Source of the DNA: Bacillus sp. FJAT-25509
Lineage (GTDB): Bacteria > Bacillota > Bacilli > Bacillales > Bacillaceae_G
Assembly: GCF_001420605.1 (NCBI RefSeq)
Contig: NZ_LJIZ01000038.1
Location: 62,001 to 126,000, forward strand
Length of the DNA: 64,000 bases
Direction of reading: 5' to 3'
Positions 37,714-47,078 of this stretch are shown here, piece after piece; position 1 is the first letter of the stretch; each line of letters starts with the position of its first letter. Below the pieces are notes generated by a model. It saw nothing but the letters and a program-made list of their open reading frames with translations. It had not been told where the DNA came from and ran no database searches. A program made the position numbers and the translations under genes.

Positions 37714-39277
37714 TGATGAAGTTCTAGAAAGAAAGGCATTAACGAAAATCATAAATGGATGTTCAACAGACGTTAGAGTCATTGGAGAAGCCCGTAACGG
37801 AAGAGTAGCAATAGAAATGACGTTACAAGAACGACCTGATATCATTTTTATGGATATTAAAATGCCAGGTATTGATGGTGTTCAAGCTGTAAGGGAAATA
37901 AAAAAGATTGATTCTAGTATAAGATTTATCATGGTTTCTGCTTTTAATACTTTTGAGTATGCTAAATTAGTGATGCAGCAGGGAGTAAAGGAATTTATCT
38001 TGAAACCAAGTCGAAAGCAAGATATACTCGAGAGCTTACAACGTGTATCGGCTGAAATTCTTGAGGAGCGTAAACGAATAAACGAGGAGCAAAATTTAAG
38101 GAAAAACTTGGACCGAGCTGTATCAATTGCGGGGAAGGAATGGGTAAATACATTATTAATGAACCAGGTTGAGGATCTTACTTTTGATGAGTGGGGTGAA
38201 TTGCTCGGAGTAGAAATTACTTATGGATACATGATGCTTTTTTCGCTTCAAGAAGCAGTTGATTTAGAACATTTCATAAAAGATAAACAATCCTGGTATT
38301 TATGGTTGAAGGAATCATTAAAATTGGTCGTAAAAAAATATGAATTAATGGTAGGACCTTTCATTGATACACAAGTTCCTGTTATATTCCTTTGCAGAAA
38401 AACAACTGAAAAAATACATTTTAAAACGAATGCTATTAACATCATAGAAGATATATGCCATCTTTTTCAAAAGGAATTTTTTCACGCAGAATTAAGGGTC
38501 GGGGTGGGATTGCCATATGCAAATGCAAGTGAACTGTATAAATCATATCACGAGGCACTTTCAGCACTACAACAATTGATTAAAGTACCTAATCAAAAGT
38601 TTTTATTCGGTAATCATGAAGGAAATACTGAAATATCAACTTCGACAGAGTTATTCGAGACTGAGAAGCAACTATTAGATGCTTTACGTCAAGGAGATGT
38701 TAACCAAGTGTCCGTCATTTATGAACAATTTGTAAGACAACTTTCCTTCAACCAACAAAACAATCCAAAAATGATTAGTAAATCTTTTGATGAATTGTTT
38801 ATTCTAGTTTCTCGAATGCTACAAGATCTGGGTATAAGCTATGAACAAACGCCTACAATTAATCAGTCTGAAGATATTAAAATTCTTTTTGAGGATGGAA
38901 AGACCTATTTACTATCGGTCGTTCGTCACGTACAGGATTGGCGAAATAATCATGCAAAAAGTATGCTTCAAAAGGCGAAGGAATACATTGAATTAAACTA
39001 TGCTGAAGCCATAAATTTGGAGTTAGTTGCTGATTATGTAGAGTTAAGCCCGTTTTATTTCAGCAAATTGTTTAAAGATCGATTTGGTATGACGTTTATT
39101 GATTACTTAACAAAAGTAAGAATGAAGCAGGCAAAAACAGAAATGCTAGACGGTGGAAAAAGCTTAAAGGAAATTTGTTATTCAGTCGGATATAAAGATC
39201 CAAATTATTTTAGTCGGGTATTTAAGAAGCATACAGGTTTATCCCCTTCTGAGTTCCGTAAAGCAATTGTAAGTTAA
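37691..39277 (+). CDS. YesN-type response regulator with AraC DNA-binding domain
   Basis: About 528 residues. Receiver domain with acidic pair near residues 8-9 and phosphoacceptor D55 ([10 protein letters not shown]), a long linker with a GGDEF-like degenerate middle part, and a C-terminal double helix-turn-helix of AraC type ([45 protein letters not shown]). TTG 37691 is chosen because GAGGAGAGGGGG lies about eight bases before it; the open frame starts 21 bases earlier. It likely activates mglB and possibly the GH2 gene through the paired ATGCTA repeats (inference). Terminator follows. Confidence 0.87.
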   Translation: MLKVLIVDDEVLERKALTKIINGCSTDVRVIGEARNGRVAIEMTLQERPDIIFMDIKMPGIDGVQAVREIKKIDSSIRFIMVSAFNTFEYAKLVMQQGVKEFILKPSRKQDILESLQRVSAEILEERKRINEEQNLRKNLDRAVSIAGKEWVNTLLMNQVEDLTFDEWGELLGVEITYGYMMLFSLQEAVDLEHFIKDKQSWYLWLKESLKLVVKKYELMVGPFIDTQVPVIFLCRKTTEKIHFKTNAINIIEDICHLFQKEFFHAELRVGVGLPYANASELYKSYHEALSALQQLIKVPNQKFLFGNHEGNTEISTSTELFETEKQLLDALRQGDVNQVSVIYEQFVRQLSFNQQNNPKMISKSFDELFILVSRMLQDLGISYEQTPTINQSEDIKILFEDGKTYLLSVVRHVQDWRNNHAKSMLQKAKEYIELNYAEAINLELVADYVELSPFYFSKLFKDRFGMTFIDYLTKVRMKQAKTEMLDGGKSLKEICYSVGYKDPNYFSRVFKKHTGLSPSEFRKAIVS

Positions 39278-39327
39278 TAAAGAATGCGTTTGTTTAATAA
39301 GTAAATAGATTGATAGAATCTAATAAT

Positions 39328-39358
39328 GGCCAATTCGATTTAGCGGATTGGTCTTTTT
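39328..39358 (+). terminator. rho-independent terminator
   Basis: GGCCAAT / ATTGGTC stem with a 12-base loop and T tail, between the sensor operon and mglB. Confidence 0.7.
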
Positions 39359-39398
39359 ATATTCTGTAAAAGGTTCATCTTTTCTATTAATGTTTATA

Positions 39399-39553
39399 TT
39401 TACAAAATAATCTAGAATATCACAATTTAATGCTATTGGTTATACCTTATGAACAAAATTACATCATGCTAACATATTTGTAAGGGTTTTCAAAGTGCAA
39501 GGAAAGTATTAACTTATCATTGACTTTACTAAATAGAAGAGGAGAATGATCAA
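39399..39553 (+). promoter_or_regulatory. mglB control region (parent of the duplicate at 27482)
   Basis: Contains paired repeats ATGCTATTGGTT (from 39430) and ATGCTAACATATTTG (from 39466), 36 bases apart. They are followed directly by the cre-like TGTAAGGGTTTTCA (39479-39492) and the ribosome site GAGGAGAATG. Conservation with the copy before the GH2 gene points to functional bases: activator repeats, then a CcpA site near the promoter. I cannot choose the -10 with confidence. Confidence 0.55.
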
Positions 39554-40618
39554 ATGATTAAAAAGAATAAAGGATTGATTTTATCTTTAACAGTTGCTTC
39601 TAGCATTCTATTAACTACTGGCTGCAGTATCACTACTAGTGGTTCGGATTCTGGCAAAAATAAGGGTGGCGAGAAGCTTCCAGCTGTTGGAGCAACAATT
39701 TACAAATTTGATGATAATTTTATGTCGTATGTTCGTCGTGCAATGGAAGGGGCCTCTGAAGGGAAAATTAATCTGATGTTGAATGATTCCCAAAATGACC
39801 AAGCAAAACAAATTGAACAAGTAGATACGGTAATTGCAAAAGGTGCTAAATCATTGGCTATTAACTTAGTAGATCCAAAGGCAGCACAGACAATTATTGA
39901 CAAAGCAAAGGTAAAGAATATTCCTGTTATCTTCTTTAATAAAGAACCAGATTCATCTGTTTTAAAAGGTTATGACAAGGCTTATTATGTTGGAACAACA
40001 TCTTCTGAAGCAGGTGTGATTCAAGGTGAGATGATTGTGAAAGCATGGAAAGCAAACCTTAAAAAGTATGACAAAAACGGTGATGGAAAAATTCAATATG
40101 TATTACTAAAAGGGGAACCAGGTCACCCAGATGCAGAATCTCGTACAAAATTTGCAATTGATACAATTAAAGAAAAAGGGATCGGTGTAGAAGAATTAGC
40201 AATGGATACAGCTATGTGGGATGCAACCAAAGCAACAGAAAAGATGGATGCTTGGATCGCTAAATTCAATGACAAAATTGAATTTGTAATTGCTAATAAT
40301 GATGGTATGGCCTTAGGTGCTATTGCTTCACTTGAAAAAGCAGGATATTTTTCTGGAAACAAGTTTATGCCCGTTGTAGGTGTTGATGCAATTCCAGAAG
40401 CTCTTGACATGATTGAACAAGGAAAAATGGTTGGAACGGTATTAAATGACGCTACTAACCAAGGGAAAGCGACTATTGAACTTGCTACAAATGCTGCAAA
40501 CGGCAAAGACGTACTTGAAGGAACAGACTGGACATTAGATGACTCTAAAGCAGTTCGTGTTCCATACATTGAAGTAACAAACGATAATATTAAAGTCGGT
40601 AAGGATGCTTATAAATAA
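39554..40618 (+). CDS. mglB: galactose/methyl-galactoside ABC transporter, substrate-binding lipoprotein
   Basis: 354 residues. Lipoprotein signal with lipobox LLTTGC, giving acylated C24, then a type-I periplasmic-binding fold. The EF-hand-like calcium loop DKNGDGKIQ, typical of glucose/galactose-binding protein MglB, is present near residue 175. PVIFFNKEPDSS and FVIANNDGMALGAIASLEKAG, with DAIPEALDMIEQG, line the sugar site. It captures galactose or glucose at the membrane for MglA-MglC. ATG with GAGGAGAATG upstream. A hairpin separates it from mglA, consistent with higher expression of the binding protein. Confidence 0.92.
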   Translation: MIKKNKGLILSLTVASSILLTTGCSITTSGSDSGKNKGGEKLPAVGATIYKFDDNFMSYVRRAMEGASEGKINLMLNDSQNDQAKQIEQVDTVIAKGAKSLAINLVDPKAAQTIIDKAKVKNIPVIFFNKEPDSSVLKGYDKAYYVGTTSSEAGVIQGEMIVKAWKANLKKYDKNGDGKIQYVLLKGEPGHPDAESRTKFAIDTIKEKGIGVEELAMDTAMWDATKATEKMDAWIAKFNDKIEFVIANNDGMALGAIASLEKAGYFSGNKFMPVVGVDAIPEALDMIEQGKMVGTVLNDATNQGKATIELATNAANGKDVLEGTDWTLDDSKAVRVPYIEVTNDNIKVGKDAYK

Positions 40619-40643
40619 GTAGAATATAGCTGTTGGATTCAAT

Positions 40644-40688
40644 AAAAAATATGAGAAGCACTTTTTAAGTACCATTCATATTTTTTCA
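40644..40688 (+). terminator. intergenic hairpin after mglB (attenuator or mRNA stabiliser)
   Basis: AAAAAATATGA / TCATATTTTTT form a perfect 11-bp stem with a 21-base loop, 23 bases before mglA. Such hairpins in transporter operons allow partial termination and protect the first gene's mRNA. Confidence 0.65.
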
Positions 40689-40711
40689 AAGGTTAAAAAG
40701 GAGGCTCGCTC

Positions 40712-42214
40712 ATGTTAGAAGCCAAAACGAAAAATATACTTGAAATGAGTCATTTAACGAAGAGATTTCCAGGTGTAATTGCTCTTCAAAATGTTTCACT
40801 TAAAGTGAAAGCTGGGACAGTACATGCCTTAATGGGAGAAAATGGTGCAGGAAAATCAACTTTGATGAAATGTTTATTTGGCATTTATTCAATGGATGAG
40901 GGCAAGATTTTTTTGGATGGCAAGGAAGTCGGATTTGCCAATTCCAAACAAGCACTAGAAAACGGAGTTTCTATGGTTCATCAGGAATTGAATCAAGTAC
41001 GTGAGCAAAATGTCATGGATAATTTATGGTTAGGGCGTTATCCGAAAAAAGGCATTTTTATAGATGAAAAGAAAATGTATGAAGATACCGTTGCTATTTT
41101 TAAAAGTCTAGATATCTCTATCGATCCACGAAGTAGAGTGAGCACTTTATCTGTTTCTGAAATGCAAATGGTGGAGATTGCAAAAGCGGTTTCTTATCAC
41201 TCGAAAATTATTGTAATGGATGAACCTACTTCATCTCTAACCGAAAAAGAGGTAGACCATCTATTTAAAATCATTAGAAAACTACAAAGTGAAAACGTCG
41301 CTATTATTTATATTTCACACAAAATGGAAGAAATTCTGAAGATTTCAGATGAAGTAACCATCATGCGTGACGGTCAATACATTGCTACCAAAAGTGCAAA
41401 AGATTTAACGACAGAGGAGATTATCAAGCTTATGGTTGGCAGGGATCTTTCACAACGCTTCCCTTCAAAGGTTAATCAGCCTGGTGAGGTTATATTAAAA
41501 GTCAAAGACTTAACTGCTGAAGACGAATCCTCCTTTTCTAAAATCAATTTTGAGCTAAGAAAAGGTGAGATTTTAGGTATTGCAGGTCTAGTTGGCTCAA
41601 AACGGACAGAAGTAATGGAGTCATTATTCGGTATGAGAGCAATAAGATCAGGTGAGATTGAAATTCATGGTAAGAAAGTTCTTAACCGTTCACCTCAGCA
41701 AGCCATCAAAAATGGTTTTGCACTCGTGACGGAAGAAAGAAGAATGACAGGAATTTACCCTGATCTTAGCATAAGCTTTAACACAATCATAGCTAACATA
41801 GCTCAGTATAAAAAAGGGATATTCCTTTCTGATCGGAAAGTACACGATGATACTAAATGGGTAATTGATTCAATGAAGGTAAAGACTCCATCTCAAAAGA
41901 CGTCCATTGGCAGTCTATCCGGTGGCAACCAACAGAAGGTAATCATTGGACGGTGGTTGCTCACTAATCCAGAAGTTTTATTACTAGACGAACCTACCAG
42001 AGGAATTGACGTAGGAGCAAAATTTGAAATCTACCAACTTATTAATCAACTAGCAGCGGGTGGTAAAGGCATCATCATGATTTCTTCTGAAATGCCAGAG
42101 CTGTTGGGCGTCACAGACCGAATATTAGTAATGAGTAATGGGAAAGTAGCTGGAATCGTTGATACGGCTACTACATCTCAAGAAGAAATTATGCGTTTAG
42201 CAGCTTTGTATTAG
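40712..42214 (+). CDS. mglA: galactose ABC transporter, double ATPase
   Basis: 500 residues with two ABC domains, as in MglA/RbsA. Domain one: Walker [10 protein letters not shown], signature [14 protein letters not shown], Walker [12 protein letters not shown]. Domain two: a degenerate Walker A ([16 protein letters not shown]), signature LSGGNQQKV, and Walker [13 protein letters not shown]. The degenerate second A-loop is normal for this family. It powers import through MglC. ATG with AAAAAGGAGGC upstream; ends 12 bases before mglC. Confidence 0.94.
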   Translation: MLEAKTKNILEMSHLTKRFPGVIALQNVSLKVKAGTVHALMGENGAGKSTLMKCLFGIYSMDEGKIFLDGKEVGFANSKQALENGVSMVHQELNQVREQNVMDNLWLGRYPKKGIFIDEKKMYEDTVAIFKSLDISIDPRSRVSTLSVSEMQMVEIAKAVSYHSKIIVMDEPTSSLTEKEVDHLFKIIRKLQSENVAIIYISHKMEEILKISDEVTIMRDGQYIATKSAKDLTTEEIIKLMVGRDLSQRFPSKVNQPGEVILKVKDLTAEDESSFSKINFELRKGEILGIAGLVGSKRTEVMESLFGMRAIRSGEIEIHGKKVLNRSPQQAIKNGFALVTEERRMTGIYPDLSISFNTIIANIAQYKKGIFLSDRKVHDDTKWVIDSMKVKTPSQKTSIGSLSGGNQQKVIIGRWLLTNPEVLLLDEPTRGIDVGAKFEIYQLINQLAAGGKGIIMISSEMPELLGVTDRILVMSNGKVAGIVDTATTSQEEIMRLAALY

Positions 42215-42226
42215 GAGGAAATGTAA

Positions 42227-43249
42227 ATGAATACACAGGCCATGAAAAATTCCAAAATTACCAAATGGCTATTCGAAAATGTAATCTATGTTTTTTTAAT
42301 ACTTCTTGTGATAGGAATTATAATTGCGTCTCCTGATTTTCTATCGGTTACAAACTTAATTAATATTTTAAGTCAATCATCTTCACGTATAATAATTGCG
42401 CTTGGAATAGCTGGGATTCTAATTACGGCTGGAACGGACCTTTCTGCTGGACGAATGGTCGGTCTTGCGGCTGTAGTGTCGGCATCTTTATTACAAGCCG
42501 GTGATTATGCTTATAAAATGTATCCAAGCTTGCCAGAATTACCTTTGTTTGTTCCAATTATCATAGCCATGGTAATCACGGGTCTATTTGGTGCTTTAAA
42601 CGGTGTCATAGTTTCAAAATTTCATGTACCACCATTCATTGCAACTTTAGGGATGATGATAGGTGTGTATGGAATAACTTCGATCTACTTTGATCGCCCT
42701 CCATACGGTGCACAGCCAATTGGAGGACTAAGCGAAAGTTTTACAAAGTTTGCTCAACGGGGAATTCCAATAGGAGACTATGAAATTCCATTTCTTATTT
42801 TTTATGCTATTATCTTTTCTATTATTATTTGGGTTCTTTGGAATAAAACTCAATTAGGTAAAAATATGTATGCAATCGGAGGAAACCCTGAGGCAGCTAA
42901 AGTTTCTGGCGTAAATGTTGCAAAAAATATCATCATAATCTATACAATCGCCGGACTTCTTTATGGTTTCTCTGGAACACTTGAAGCTGGGCGCGTAGGT
43001 AGTGCTACGAATAATACAGGTAATATGTATGAGCTTGATGCCATTGCAGCATGCGTTGTCGGAGGGGTGTCATTATCTGGTGGTATTGGTACGGTACCTG
43101 GTGTTATTACTGGTGTTTTAATTTTCCAAATCATTAACTATGGTCTAGCTTTCCTTGGAATAAGCCCATACATTCAATTCATTGTAAAAGGTGTAATTAT
43201 TATTGTTGCTGTTGCATTTGATATGCGTAAGCATGCGAAGAAGAAATAG
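42227..43249 (+). CDS. mglC: galactose ABC transporter, permease
   Basis: 340 residues with eight to ten hydrophobic segments. The RbsC/MglC-type loop GTDLSAGRMVGLAAVVSASLLQ comes near residue 67, and YAIGGNPEAAKVSGVNV is the EAA-like contact to the ATPase. FHVPPFIATLGMM and GGVSLSGGIGTVPGV are further family motifs. It forms the sugar channel. ATG with GGAGGAAATG upstream. Followed by a strong terminator, then the Leloir genes. Confidence 0.93.
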   Translation: MNTQAMKNSKITKWLFENVIYVFLILLVIGIIIASPDFLSVTNLINILSQSSSRIIIALGIAGILITAGTDLSAGRMVGLAAVVSASLLQAGDYAYKMYPSLPELPLFVPIIIAMVITGLFGALNGVIVSKFHVPPFIATLGMMIGVYGITSIYFDRPPYGAQPIGGLSESFTKFAQRGIPIGDYEIPFLIFYAIIFSIIIWVLWNKTQLGKNMYAIGGNPEAAKVSGVNVAKNIIIIYTIAGLLYGFSGTLEAGRVGSATNNTGNMYELDAIAACVVGGVSLSGGIGTVPGVITGVLIFQIINYGLAFLGISPYIQFIVKGVIIIVAVAFDMRKHAKKK

Positions 43250-43276
43250 TTTAATAGAAATATTTTGAATATAGCT

Positions 43277-43324
43277 AAAAGCCCCTTTAATAAAATGTAA
43301 ATAAACTATTAAAGGGGCTTTGTA
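43277..43324 (+). terminator. terminator between mglC and galK
   Basis: Perfect arms AAAGCCCCTTTAATA / TATTAAAGGGGCTTT. No promoter is apparent in the 34 bases before galK, so partial read-through into the gal genes is likely. Confidence 0.85.
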
Positions 43325-43357
43325 TTATGGAAAAAATTGAAGGAAGGAATAAAGAGA

Positions 43358-44566
43358 ATGCTTACGATTCCCGATTTGAACAGTATGAATATGGAAACAT
43401 TAATCTCTAAATTTAAGGAATTATATTATTCGTTACCACAAAAAGCGTTTTTTGCACCTGGGAGGATTAATTTAATCGGAGAACATACGGATTATAATGG
43501 TGGCCATGTTTTTCCATGTGCGATTACTTATGGAACCTATGCTCTTGTTAAAAAGCGTAAGGACAAGATTATTCGTATGTATTCTATTAATTTTCCAGAC
43601 AGAGGGATCATCGAGTTTGACTTGACCTCATTAGATTATGATCCGCAACATAATTGGGCAAATTATCCAAAAGGTATGCTCCGATATATACAAGAATCAG
43701 GATACAAAATTACTTCAGGATTTGAGTTGCTTATTTACGGGAACATTCCAAATGGTGCAGGGCTTTCTTCTTCTGCATCGCTTGAAATGTTAACAGGTGT
43801 AATGCTGAATGGCCTTTATAATACTAATATTCCACGATTAGATCTTATCAAGCTTGGAAAGAGGGTTGAAAATGAGTTTATTGGGGTGAAAAGCGGCATC
43901 ATGGACCAATTTGCGATCGGTTTGGGTGTTAAACATGCAGGGATATTACTAGATTGCCAGACGCTAAGTTATGAGTACGCGCCAATCCAGCTTGAAGGAT
44001 ATAAAATTTTAATTATGAATACGAATAAGCGCAGAGAGTTAGCGGATTCGAAATACAATGAGCGTAGAAGAGAATGTGAAGAAGCTCTTGGGCAACTTCA
44101 GCAAAAGCTTCCGATTGAAGCTCTTGGGCAGCTTTCTGAAAAAGAGTTCGATGAAAATCAACATTTTATTTCAAATGAAGTCGTTCGAAAGCGTGCCAAG
44201 CATGCGGTCTATGAAAATAGAAGAACATTAAAAGCACTTAGAGAATTAAAAGCAGTGAATTTAGAGGCGTTTGGCCAATTAATGAACGACTCACACCGAT
44301 CATTACGAGATGATTATGAAGTGACGGGGAAAGAGCTTGATAGCTTAGTAGAAGCGGCATGGAAACAGCCTGGAGTCATTGGAGCACGGATGACAGGAGC
44401 AGGTTTCGGGGGCTGTGCGATTGCAATTGTGGCGAATGACGAGATAGTTTGCTTTATAGCAAATGTAGGTGCAGTTTATCGAGAAGTTATCGGCTATGAT
44501 GCTGATTTTTATGTAGCAAGCATCGGGGATGGTGCGAAAGAAATTGAAATGACGGAGGCGATATAA
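43358..44566 (+). CDS. galK: galactokinase
   Basis: About 402 residues, GHMP-kinase fold. Substrate motif GRINLIGEHTDYNGG near residue 40, the phosphate loop GAGLSSSASLE, and the C-terminal TGAGFGGCAIAIV. It phosphorylates alpha-D-galactose to galactose-1-phosphate, the first step of the Leloir pathway. ATG 43358 is favoured because AAGGAAGG lies ten bases upstream; an earlier TTG at 43337 is possible. The stop codon abuts the galE start. Confidence 0.95.
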   Translation: MLTIPDLNSMNMETLISKFKELYYSLPQKAFFAPGRINLIGEHTDYNGGHVFPCAITYGTYALVKKRKDKIIRMYSINFPDRGIIEFDLTSLDYDPQHNWANYPKGMLRYIQESGYKITSGFELLIYGNIPNGAGLSSSASLEMLTGVMLNGLYNTNIPRLDLIKLGKRVENEFIGVKSGIMDQFAIGLGVKHAGILLDCQTLSYEYAPIQLEGYKILIMNTNKRRELADSKYNERRRECEEALGQLQQKLPIEALGQLSEKEFDENQHFISNEVVRKRAKHAVYENRRTLKALRELKAVNLEAFGQLMNDSHRSLRDDYEVTGKELDSLVEAAWKQPGVIGARMTGAGFGGCAIAIVANDEIVCFIANVGAVYREVIGYDADFYVASIGDGAKEIEMTEAI

Positions 44567-45556
44567 ATGAGTATTCTAGTGCTAGGTGGAGCAGGTTATA
44601 TTGGATCGCATGCTGTTTATCAGTTAATCGATCAGGATTTTGAAGTGGTTGTGATAGATCAATTACAAACAGGTCACATAGATGCAATCCATCCAAAAGC
44701 TCATTTTTATAAAGGAGATATCCGCGATCGCCAATTTATGAAATCTGTTTTTGAAAAAGAAAACATCGAGGCAATCCTGCATTTTGCGGCTAATTCTCTT
44801 GTAGGTGAGTCCATGAGTGAGCCATTAAAGTACTTTGATAATAATGTATACGGTACACAGATTGTTCTTGAAATGATGAAAGAATTTAGAGTCAAACACA
44901 TTGTTTTTTCTTCGACAGCGGCTGTTTATGGGGAACAAAAAATTGTACCTATTTCGGAAGAGGCTTGTGAATTGCCAACAAACACATATGGCGAAACGAA
45001 ATTAATGATGGAAAGAATGATGGATTGGAGCGAAAAAGCCTTTGATTTGAATTATGTATCCCTTCGCTATTTTAACGTTGCAGGAGCTAGAAGTGACGGT
45101 CAAATAGGTGAAGATCATCACCCAGAAACACACCTAATCCCTGTTGTTTTAGAAGCTGCATTAGGAAAGAGAGAAGCTGTTACGATTTTTGGTGACGATT
45201 ATGATACAAAAGATGGTACTTGTGTGAGGGATTATATTCATGTAGAGGACTTAATTGAAGCTCATATTTTAGCGCTTCGTTATCTGCAAAATGGTGGGAA
45301 GAGTAACGTTTTTAATCTTGGTAGTAGTCAAGGTTTTTCTGTTCAAGAAATTATTGAGTCTGCAATACAGGTGACGGGCATCGATATTCAGGTTAAAAAG
45401 GGGGAGCGACGTTCTGGTGACCCAAGTACTCTCATTGCTTCATCTGAAAAAGTAAAACGTATACTCGGCTGGAAACCATCAAAATCTTCAATTGACCAAA
45501 TCATTAGTGATGCTTGGAACTGGCACCAACATCACCCTAGCGGTTATCAGAAATAG
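44567..45556 (+). CDS. galE: UDP-glucose 4-epimerase
   Basis: 329 residues, short-chain dehydrogenase fold. NAD loop GGAGYIGSH at the start, SSTAAVYG (catalytic Ser/Thr), and the YGETK active-site Tyr-Lys pair. It interconverts UDP-galactose and UDP-glucose. Some GalE forms also act on UDP-GalNAc, which would be relevant here but cannot be told from sequence. GGAGGCG within the galK end serves as ribosome site and the two genes touch. Confidence 0.95.
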   Translation: MSILVLGGAGYIGSHAVYQLIDQDFEVVVIDQLQTGHIDAIHPKAHFYKGDIRDRQFMKSVFEKENIEAILHFAANSLVGESMSEPLKYFDNNVYGTQIVLEMMKEFRVKHIVFSSTAAVYGEQKIVPISEEACELPTNTYGETKLMMERMMDWSEKAFDLNYVSLRYFNVAGARSDGQIGEDHHPETHLIPVVLEAALGKREAVTIFGDDYDTKDGTCVRDYIHVEDLIEAHILALRYLQNGGKSNVFNLGSSQGFSVQEIIESAIQVTGIDIQVKKGERRSGDPSTLIASSEKVKRILGWKPSKSSIDQIISDAWNWHQHHPSGYQK

Positions 45557-45566
45557 AGGTGAAAAG

Positions 45567-47078
45567 ATGATCTTTCAATACGTACAACAATTAATCAATC
45601 AAGCAATTGCCGCTCAATTAATTGAGTCGGATGATGAAATATATGCACGCAATCAAATTCTTTTCCTTTTACAATTAGCCGAATATAAGGAATCAACTGG
45701 GGAGAGTCAAGTTATGATTCCAGACTTACTTGATTTAATCGTTAATTATGCATGTGAAAAAGGGATCATTGAGAACCAATTTGATGAAAGAGAGATGTTC
45801 TCTAGTAAAATAATGAACTGCTTTATTCCACAGCCATCAATTGTGAATCAGTTTTTTTATGAAAAATATAAACAGGATCCTCTATCAGCCACAAACTATT
45901 TTTATCAATTAGGTAAAAATAGTAATTATATTCAGATGAGGCAAATCAAGAAGAATATTGAGTATAAGGTGTCGACAAAATATGGTGAATTAGATATTAC
46001 CATTAATTTGTCTAAACCAGAAAAAGATACAAAAAGCATTGAATTAGAAAGGACAGCTCAAAAAAGCGACTATCCGAAATGCTTGCTTTGCATTGAAAAT
46101 GAAGGTTATGTAGGAAGAATCGGTCATCCAGCTCGTTCCAACCATCGTATGATTCGAGTTAATTTATTAGAAGAAACTTGGTATTTACAGTATTCACCTT
46201 ATTTGTACTATAACGAGCATTGTATTGTTTTATCCAAAACACATACAAATATGACCATTAACCGCAAGACATTTGAACGATTGTTAAACTTTGTTGAGAA
46301 ATTTCCACATTATTTTGTTGGATCCAATGCCGATTTACCCATTGTAGGTGGCTCAATTTTATCTCATGATCATTATCAAGGTGGTCGTTATGAATTTGCT
46401 ATGGCACGTGCGGCTGCTGATTTGACTTTTGAATTGCAAGAGTTTCGAGATGTTCAATGTTCAGTTTTGAAATGGCCAATGTCTGTGATTCGGTTACAAT
46501 CGGAACAATCGAGCACACTAGTTGAAGCAGCAGAAAGAATTTTAACAGTTTGGAAAAGCTACAATGATGAAGAATTAGGAATCATATCGAAAACAGGCGC
46601 GGCGTATCATAATACGATTACCCCAATAGCTCGTAAAAATGGAAGCTTATTTGAATTAGATTTAGTTCTTCGTAATAATCGAACGAACTCTAAGTATCCA
46701 CATGGGATTTTTCATCCACATGAAGATGTTCATCACATCAAGAAGGAGAACATAGGTCTTATTGAAGTCATGGGGTTAGCAGTGTTACCTGCACGACTAA
46801 AGGATGAACTTGAAGAAGTAGGGAAATTCATTCTTAATAAAGCAAGTGTCGTTGCAAAATATCATTTCCACTGGGCTAATGAGTTAAAGAATCAGTATTA
46901 TTCTGTTGCCAATGAAACAAATATTGAATCGATTTTAAGAGAAGAAGTAGGGAAGAAGTTTTTGAAAGCATTAGAGGATTCAGGTGTTTTTAAACGAGAT
47001 GAAGTGGGAATTGATGGATTTCATCGTTTTATCCAATCATTATGTTCTCCAAAAGTCGAGATAATCCGATGCAAATGA
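45567..47078 (+). CDS. galT: galactose-1-phosphate uridylyltransferase, class II
   Basis: About 503 residues, the Firmicutes GalT type, unrelated in length to the 350-residue enterobacterial form. Recognisable regions are KCLLCIENEGYVGRIGHPARSNHR, the active-site GGSILSHDHYQGGRYEF, and FDLV(L)RNNRT with HPHEDVHHIKKENIGLIEVMG. It swaps UMP between UDP-glucose and galactose-1-phosphate. ATG 45567 has AGAGGTGAAAAG directly upstream; the frame upstream of it is a shadow of galE. Confidence 0.95.
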   Translation: MIFQYVQQLINQAIAAQLIESDDEIYARNQILFLLQLAEYKESTGESQVMIPDLLDLIVNYACEKGIIENQFDEREMFSSKIMNCFIPQPSIVNQFFYEKYKQDPLSATNYFYQLGKNSNYIQMRQIKKNIEYKVSTKYGELDITINLSKPEKDTKSIELERTAQKSDYPKCLLCIENEGYVGRIGHPARSNHRMIRVNLLEETWYLQYSPYLYYNEHCIVLSKTHTNMTINRKTFERLLNFVEKFPHYFVGSNADLPIVGGSILSHDHYQGGRYEFAMARAAADLTFELQEFRDVQCSVLKWPMSVIRLQSEQSSTLVEAAERILTVWKSYNDEELGIISKTGAAYHNTITPIARKNGSLFELDLVLRNNRTNSKYPHGIFHPHEDVHHIKKENIGLIEVMGLAVLPARLKDELEEVGKFILNKASVVAKYHFHWANELKNQYYSVANETNIESILREEVGKKFLKALEDSGVFKRDEVGIDGFHRFIQSLCSPKVEIIRCK

